Shown here piece after piece: positions 16,772 through 22,548 of a stretch of 22,548 nucleotides of DNA. The position numbers and the translations under genes are program-made. The stretch covers positions 1 to 22,548 of the forward strand of contig NZ_CAHJWD020000404.1 in NCBI RefSeq assembly GCF_903642095.1, in the 5' to 3' direction. How positions within the stretch are numbered: position 1 is the first letter of the stretch; each line of letters starts with the position of its first letter. The notes beneath the pieces were generated by a model. It had not been told where the DNA came from and made no database searches. It saw nothing but the letters and a program-made list of their open reading frames with translations. The DNA is from Bathymodiolus brooksi thiotrophic gill symbiont (lineage in GTDB: Bacteria; Pseudomonadota; Gammaproteobacteria; PS1; Pseudothioglobaceae).

Positions 16772-16847
16772 CAAATAGCCGTCTATTTGGTTTGTTAAAA
16801 CTTATGGTAGCAAGTGTTGTCTATTTTTAGCCTAAACAAATAGACAA
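16772..16847. repeat. Two hairpins with interchangeable arms behind the carbonic anhydrase gene
   Basis: Hairpin 1: CAAATAG (16772-16778) pairs with CTATTTG (16783-16789), loop CCGT. Hairpin 2: TTGTCTATTT (16817-16826) pairs with AAATAGACAA (16838-16847), 11-nt loop. GTCTATTTG (16781-16789) is also a perfect 9-bp complement of CAAATAGAC (16837-16845), so a third, exclusive pairing is possible. The site lies between converging genes and may act as a bidirectional terminator, although neither strand has a good U-run after the stem. Confidence 0.5.
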
Positions 16848-16863
16848 TCTTGCATATAACTAT

Positions 16864-17145
16864 TTATTCAGTATCGTTTTTTAACTTTTCCATAATATCC
16901 TCTAAAATACCATGCAACTCAACCAAACCAGCTACTGGTAAAATTAGGCGATGGGAGATTTTGCGTGACTCTTTCTGCTCATCGGTATTATTTTCATCAA
17001 CGATTGGAGAGGCTTGATAAAAGTCAATCTTAGCAATATTTTGACGAATACCGATACTTGTTACACCATCTACATAAACCTCATTAATAGCTTCCATTAC
17101 TTGTGAATTGTTTTCTTCATTTTTTGTCATATCTTTTATTGCCAT
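16864..17145 (-). CDS. Conserved-looking 93-aa protein of unknown function
   Basis: I do not recognise this 93-residue protein with certainty. It has a polar N-terminus (MAIKDMTKNEENNSQ), a central segment VYVDGVTSIGIRQNIAKIDFYQASP that looks like paired beta strands, an acidic linker (about 48-62) and a C-terminal LILPVAGLVELHGILEDIMEKLKND that looks like a strand plus an amphipathic helix. There is no signal peptide or membrane segment. The layout vaguely recalls short proteobacterial proteins such as DUF3467, but this is only an impression. It has its own candidate promoter (TTGACA, 17191-17196) and lies downstream of rimM, in the position where trmD would be expected. Confidence 0.75.
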   Translation of the reverse strand: MAIKDMTKNEENNSQVMEAINEVYVDGVTSIGIRQNIAKIDFYQASPIVDENNTDEQKESRKISHRLILPVAGLVELHGILEDIMEKLKNDTE

Positions 17146-17168
17146 TTTTCTTATTCAAATTAAAACAA

Positions 17169-17196
17169 AAATTATACCTAGAGATTATTGTGTCAA
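17169..17196 (-). promoter_or_regulatory. Candidate promoter of the 93-aa gene
   Basis: On the minus strand a perfect TTGACA (17196-17191) is followed by a perfect TATAAT (17176-17171), but with a 14-bp spacer, which is too short for normal sigma-70 use. TAATTT (17174-17169) gives a 16-bp spacer and may be the real -10. The promoter lies 24-50 bp before the gene's ATG. Confidence 0.45.
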
Positions 17197-17322
17197 CCAC
17201 AAATATAAATCATTAAAACTTACTTTTACCCGTTAGAAAAAGTTGAGTTTTGCCAATCTACAACCCGAAACAAAGGTTTTTATTAAAGGCTTAAGAGTAT
17301 GATATTTTAACTATTTTAGTAA

Positions 17323-17889
17323 TTAAAAATTTTCATCCCAATCTACTAAAATTTGTCGCTTATCAAGATCTACTTCAATGAGTGAAGGCTCAATATAAGG
17401 CACCCAATGCTCTTTTTTACACTTTTTATCCTGCACAATCAATACACTATTTGCCCCTGTGCTAACCAAATTACTCACTTTTCCAAGCACGATTAACTCT
17501 TTATTAATGACTTCCAAGCCAATCAATTCCTCCCAATAATACTCGCCTTTTTTAAGTTTTGGTAATTGAGATTTTTCAATATAAATATCCGTGCCAATTA
17601 ATTTGCGTGCCTGCTCTCTGTCATTAATATTTTTGATTTGCGCTACAATGGTTTTGGATTGCACACGACCGTTAATAATTTCTAAGGTTTGCCAGTTGCC
17701 ATCAATGTCAATATGCCACGGCTGATAGGATAAGATATTTTTTCTTGGGTGTGTATAAGAGAAGATTTTTACCCAACCCTGAACGCCAAAAAGACCATTG
17801 ATTGTGCCAACCAATAGCCTTTTTGATTTTGAATGAGTGTCTGTTGAATTACTCAGCAGGTTTTTCCTCTTCTGTTGCAGGTGCTTCAT
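17323..17889 (-). CDS. rimM: Ribosome maturation factor RimM
   Basis: RimM is a 16S rRNA processing factor that binds S19 and helps assemble the 30S head. The N-terminal RimM domain starts at [21 protein letters not shown] (about 23-43; key [11 protein letters not shown]), and the PRC-barrel part starts at [11 protein letters not shown] (about 117-127) and ends in [14 protein letters not shown]...ILVDW. From ATG 17889 the protein is 188 residues, including an unusual polar, basic lead of about 22 residues ([17 protein letters not shown]) encoded inside the repeat-rich rpsP tail (41-bp overlap). No Shine-Dalgarno is visible and a non-ATG start nearer the domain is possible. The usual next genes, trmD and rplS, are absent. 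Confidence 0.92.
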   Translation of the reverse strand: MKHLQQKRKNLLSNSTDTHSKSKRLLVGTINGLFGVQGWVKIFSYTHPRKNILSYQPWHIDIDGNWQTLEIINGRVQSKTIVAQIKNINDREQARKLIGTDIYIEKSQLPKLKKGEYYWEELIGLEVINKELIVLGKVSNLVSTGANSVLIVQDKKCKKEHWVPYIEPSLIEVDLDKRQILVDWDENF

Positions 17890-18361
17890 CGTCAGTAACT
17901 GCTTCTACTGCCGCTGCTTCTGCTTCTTTGGCTTCAGCATCTGCTGCCGCTTTAGCCTCAGCTTCTGCCGCTTCTTTGGCTTCAGCATCTGCTGCCGCTT
18001 TAGCCTCAGCTTCCGCTGCTGCTTCTTCGTCTGCCTTTGCCTTTGCTTTTGCTACTAATCTAGTTGCAACTGCTTCTGCATGTGCTTGCTGTGCTGCAAC
18101 ACGCTTTTCACGAATTGTAGGGTCTCTAAATTCTTTAACAAGTTGCTTAACGCGATCAGAGGTTTGTGCACCTTTTGAAATCCAATATGCCAATCTATCT
18201 TCTTCGATGGTAAGCCTAACTTCTTGTCCACGAGCCACTGGATTAAAATATCCAAGTCGCTCAATGTAAGCACTGTCTCTACGCTTTCTAGAGTCTGTTG
18301 CTACAATTGAATAAAAAGGTTTTTTCTTGGCTCCACCTCTAGCTAATCTAATTTTAACCAT
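17849..18361 (-). CDS. rpsP: 30S ribosomal protein S16 with a long Ala/Glu/Lys-rich tail
   Basis: S16 is a primary 16S rRNA-binding protein of the small subunit. The core is canonical ([48 protein letters not shown]) and ends near residue 82, the full length of E. coli S16. Here the protein runs to 170 residues. The extra 85 or so are almost only Ala, Glu, Lys and Asp and are likely helical. Two 16-residue repeats ([17 protein letters not shown]) come from a 48-bp DNA duplication. The ATG has an AAGGAG 10 nt upstream. The start of rimM lies inside the tail. The tail could bind RNA or be neutral low-complexity growth. Confidence 0.95.
   Translation of the reverse strand: MVKIRLARGGAKKKPFYSIVATDSRKRRDSAYIERLGYFNPVARGQEVRLTIEEDRLAYWISKGAQTSDRVKQLVKEFRDPTIREKRVAAQQAHAEAVATRLVAKAKAKADEEAAAEAEAKAAADAEAKEAAEAEAKAAADAEAKEAEAAAVEAVTDDEAPATEEEKPAE
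17922..18017. repeat. 48-bp tandem duplication in the rpsP tail
   Basis: Two head-to-tail copies (17922-17969 and 17970-18017) are identical over the first 44 or so bases and differ only near the end (TCTGCC versus TCCGCT). Each encodes 16 residues, so copy-number changes keep the reading frame. The near-identity implies a recent duplication. Confidence 0.85.
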
Positions 18362-18418
18362 GGGTTTTTTGCTCCTTTTTTTATAAAAACTTACACCAAA
18401 ATCGGCATAAGACGCAAT

Positions 18419-19900
<1,482 letters not shown>

Positions 19901-19923
19901 AATTTATCTGTTATATTAACTTG

Positions 19924-19939
19924 GCGTATAATTATACGC
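19924..19939. promoter_or_regulatory. 16-bp palindrome carrying divergent -10 elements (purB/acnB)
   Basis: GCGTATAATTATACGC is a perfect palindrome without a loop. It places TATAAT on the plus strand (19927-19932, for acnB) and on the minus strand (19936-19931, for purB). On the minus strand TTGATT (19960-19955) lies 18 bp upstream. The plus -35 is weak (TTATCT, 17 bp). It may also be an operator for a dimeric regulator. Confidence 0.5.
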
Positions 19940-19964
19940 TTTATATTATTCCTTAATCAAGCAG

Positions 19965-22523
19965 ATGAAAACAGCCTACCTAGCGCATATTGACAAGCGT
20001 GTCAAAGACAATTTACCTCCCTTGGTATTGGATGCAAAACAAACAAGCACTGTTGTTGAAAACTTAATAAATGGTAATGATGAGGCATTTTACCTGGACT
20101 TACTCACTCATCGTGTACCACCCGGCGTGGACGAAGCCGCTTATGTTAAAGCCAGTTTTTTAACAAGTGTTGCCAAAGGTGAGCAAACTTGTCATGCAAT
20201 CAATCAACAACAAGCTACTTTTTTATTAGGCACAATGATGGGTGGCTATAATATTACCCCACTCATTGAACTGCTTGATATTGACGCAACTGCACAAACA
20301 GCCTGTGATGCTTTATCAAAAACACTGCTAATTTATGAAGCCTATCAAACAATTATAGAAAAATCAGCCACCAATACCTTTGCCAAGCAAGTGGTTAATG
20401 CTTGGGCAAATGCCGACTGGTTTACCAACAAAAAGGCACTACCTGAGAGTATTAAACTTACAGTTTTTCGTGTTGACGGTGAAATCAATACCGATGACTT
20501 ATCACCTGCTACTGAGGCTTGGTCACGCCCCGATATTCCACTGCATGCACAATCAATGTTGATTAAAAAAATGGACACTCCTTTAGAAACCATTGCACAA
20601 CTTAAAGAAAAAGGATTACCGCTCGCCTTCGTTGGTGATGTAGTTGGCACTGGCTCTTCACGCAAATCTGCCATTAACTCTGTTCTATGGCACATGGGTA
20701 ATGACATTGATTTTGTGCCAAATAAACGCGGTGGTGGCGTGGTGTTGGGTGGCAACATTGCGCCAATTTTCTTTAATACTGCACAAGATTCAGGTGCATT
20801 GCCAATTGAATGTGATGTGTCTAAAATGCAAATGGGGGATGAAATTACCATTCATCCTTACGCAGGGAAAATTACCAATGCCAAGGGTGAAACCATCTCC
20901 ACTTTCAAGCTCACGCCAACTACCATCCCCGATGAAATTCGTGCAGGGGGGCGCATTCCACTCATTATTGGACGAGGATTGAGCGATAAAACACGCCAAG
21001 ATTTAGATTTAAATATCAGTGATATATTTTTACGCCCACAAGATACAAATAACAATGGCACAGGCTATACCTTGGCACAAAAAATTGTTGGCAAAGCCTG
21101 TGGTGTTGTGGGTATTGCACCCGGCACTTATTGTGAGCCTCGTATGACGACCGTTGGCTCACAAGATACCACAGGGGCAATGACCCGTGATGAACTCAAG
21201 GAATTGGCATGCTTAGGTTTTTCAGCTGATTTGGTTATGCAAAGTTTTTGCCACACAGCCGCTTACCCCAAACCTGTTGATTTGGAACTACAACATTCAC
21301 TGCCTGACTTTATGCAATCTCGTGGTGGCGTATCACTCAAGCCAGGCGATGGCATTATTCACTCATGGTTAAATCGTATGTTGTTACCTGACACGGTAGG
21401 CACAGGCGGCGATTCACACACGCGATTTCCAGTTGGTATCAGTTTTCCAGCAGGGTCTGGTTTGGTAGCGTTTGGCGCCTCTATTGGCGTATTGCCATTG
21501 GATATGCCAGAATCCGTTTTGGTGCGTTTTAGTGGGAAAATGCAATCTGGAATTACCTTACGAGATTTGGTTAACGCCATTCCTTATGTTGCCATTCAGC
21601 AGGGTTTGTTAACCGTTGAAAAATCCAATAAGAAAAATATTTTTTCAGGACGCATTTTAGAAATTGAAGGGCTAGGAGATTTAAAAATTGAACAAGCCTT
21701 TGAATTAACCGATGCCTCAGCAGAACGAAGTGCTAACGGTTGCACTATCAAACTCAACAAAGAGCCTGTAGCGGAATATTTGCAATCTAATATTGCCTTA
21801 CTGTCCTCTATGATAGAAATGGGCTATGAGGACAAAAAAACCATTGCACGCCGCATTCAAGCGATGCAAAAGTGGCTAGATGCACCTGAATTATTAACAG
21901 CAGACTCAAATTGTGAATATGCGGCAACAATTGAAATCAACCTTGATGAAATTAAAGAGCCAATTCTTGCCTGTCCAAATGACCCAGATGATGTCAAACT
22001 ACTCTCAGAAGTAGCCAACACAAAAATCGACGAAGTCTTTATTGGCTCATGTATGACTAATATCGGACACTTTAGAGCCGTTGCGCAACTACTGAAAAAC
22101 CAATCAAATCTACCCACCGAACTTTGGATTGCGCCACCAACCCGCATGGACGAGGCGCAACTTAAAACAGAAGGCATATATCAAACTTTTGAATCCATCA
22201 CTCAACACACAGAAACCCCCGGATGCTCTCTGTGTATGGGCAATCAAGCACGCGTTAAAGATAATGCCACCGTAGTTTCCACCTCAACTCGCAACTTCCC
22301 CAACCGCCTAGGTGATAATGCCGATGTGTATTTATCATCCGCTGAAGTAGCAGCTATTGCCGCAAAAATCGGACGAATTCCAACAGTTGAAGAATATCAA
22401 GCAGAAATGCAAACTATTAAGCCGATGTCAGACAATATTTATCAATATCTTAATTTTGACCAAATATCTGAATATCAAGATGCTGTTGGGTATATTGCAC
22501 TTGATACAATTTTAAAAGAGTAG
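19965..22523 (+). CDS. acnB: Aconitate hydratase B (bifunctional aconitase/2-methylisocitrate dehydratase)
   Basis: This 852-residue AcnB converts citrate to isocitrate through cis-aconitate in the TCA cycle, and in many bacteria also dehydrates 2-methylcitrate products. An N-terminal HEAT-like domain (about 1-160) comes first, which is diagnostic of AcnB over AcnA. Then come the swivel domain ([32 protein letters not shown]) and the catalytic domains. The three [4Fe-4S] ligands are Cys696 (GSCMTN), Cys754 and Cys757 ([11 protein letters not shown]). Similarity to E. coli AcnB (865 aa) is high throughout. The ATG has no strong Shine-Dalgarno. It diverges from purB and appears single; the window ends 25 bp after its stop. 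Confidence 0.98.
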   Translation: MKTAYLAHIDKRVKDNLPPLVLDAKQTSTVVENLINGNDEAFYLDLLTHRVPPGVDEAAYVKASFLTSVAKGEQTCHAINQQQATFLLGTMMGGYNITPLIELLDIDATAQTACDALSKTLLIYEAYQTIIEKSATNTFAKQVVNAWANADWFTNKKALPESIKLTVFRVDGEINTDDLSPATEAWSRPDIPLHAQSMLIKKMDTPLETIAQLKEKGLPLAFVGDVVGTGSSRKSAINSVLWHMGNDIDFVPNKRGGGVVLGGNIAPIFFNTAQDSGALPIECDVSKMQMGDEITIHPYAGKITNAKGETISTFKLTPTTIPDEIRAGGRIPLIIGRGLSDKTRQDLDLNISDIFLRPQDTNNNGTGYTLAQKIVGKACGVVGIAPGTYCEPRMTTVGSQDTTGAMTRDELKELACLGFSADLVMQSFCHTAAYPKPVDLELQHSLPDFMQSRGGVSLKPGDGIIHSWLNRMLLPDTVGTGGDSHTRFPVGISFPAGSGLVAFGASIGVLPLDMPESVLVRFSGKMQSGITLRDLVNAIPYVAIQQGLLTVEKSNKKNIFSGRILEIEGLGDLKIEQAFELTDASAERSANGCTIKLNKEPVAEYLQSNIALLSSMIEMGYEDKKTIARRIQAMQKWLDAPELLTADSNCEYAATIEINLDEIKEPILACPNDPDDVKLLSEVANTKIDEVFIGSCMTNIGHFRAVAQLLKNQSNLPTELWIAPPTRMDEAQLKTEGIYQTFESITQHTETPGCSLCMGNQARVKDNATVVSTSTRNFPNRLGDNADVYLSSAEVAAIAAKIGRIPTVEEYQAEMQTIKPMSDNIYQYLNFDQISEYQDAVGYIALDTILKE

Positions 22524-22548
22524 CAAAAAAAAACATTAGGCGATAAAA

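Noticed and set aside
17802..18269. Long Ala/Ser-rich open frame on the plus strand opposite rpsP
   Set aside because: It is the antisense shadow of the repeat-rich S16 tail; stop codons are absent because of the GC-rich Ala/Glu codons.

Overview
The window is a dense, AT-rich bacterial chromosome segment that carries mostly housekeeping genes. The gene content points to a gammaproteobacterium. The evidence is a 6S RNA directly upstream of ygfA, a DbpA with its own C-terminal domain, an AcnB-type aconitase, DgkA, a Can-type beta-carbonic anhydrase and RnfH/CorC/PmbA. The low GC, compact spacing and carbonic anhydrase next to an SLC13/RCK_C permease would suit a marine sulfur-oxidising SUP05/Thioglobaceae-like lineage. 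That placement is a guess from general resemblance and was not tested.

Layout. 145-1524 (-): the RNA helicase gene dbpA. 1594-2373 (+): 6S RNA then ygfA. 2461-3635 (+): an orphan DNA cytosine-5 methyltransferase behind a 14-codon leader ORF and an inverted repeat. 3757-8094 (-): a tight run hisA-rnfH-corC-pmbA-ubi hydroxylase with overlaps or gaps of at most 20 bp. 8095-8518: no intact gene, but an 11-bp inverted repeat and a decayed IS3-type OrfA relic. 8519-11925 (-): lptB-tsaD-comM with two 8-bp overlaps and GTG/TTG starts, headed by an unannotated 54-codon ORF. 11992-13076 (-): dgkA and birA, overlapping. 13246-14001 (+): truA. 14084-16761: a divergent pair, SLC13/RCK_C permease (-) and beta-carbonic anhydrase (+). 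16864-19900 (-): purB, then rpsP-rimM, then a 93-aa protein of unknown function. 19965-22523 (+): acnB.

How the genes work together. Much of the window serves translation and RNA (DbpA, TsaD, TruA, RimM, S16, 6S RNA). The rest covers one-step pieces of larger pathways: HisA, PurB, AcnB, ubiquinone hydroxylation, LPS export (LptB), membrane lipid recycling (DgkA), biotinylation (BirA) and ComM for recombination of incoming DNA. The accessory-looking parts are the orphan methyltransferase cassette, the IS3 relic and perhaps the permease/carbonic anhydrase pair.

Most of the window is ordinary, and no clearly new multi-gene system is visible. The points most worth a second look are: the S16 protein doubled in length by a repeat-built Ala/Glu/Lys tail; rpsP-rimM without trmD-rplS next to it; palindromic -10 elements centred in two divergent promoters; the permease/carbonic anhydrase pair; three short ORFs abutting or overlapping the starts of dcm-like, lptB and purB; and a set of mutually exclusive hairpins behind the carbonic anhydrase gene.
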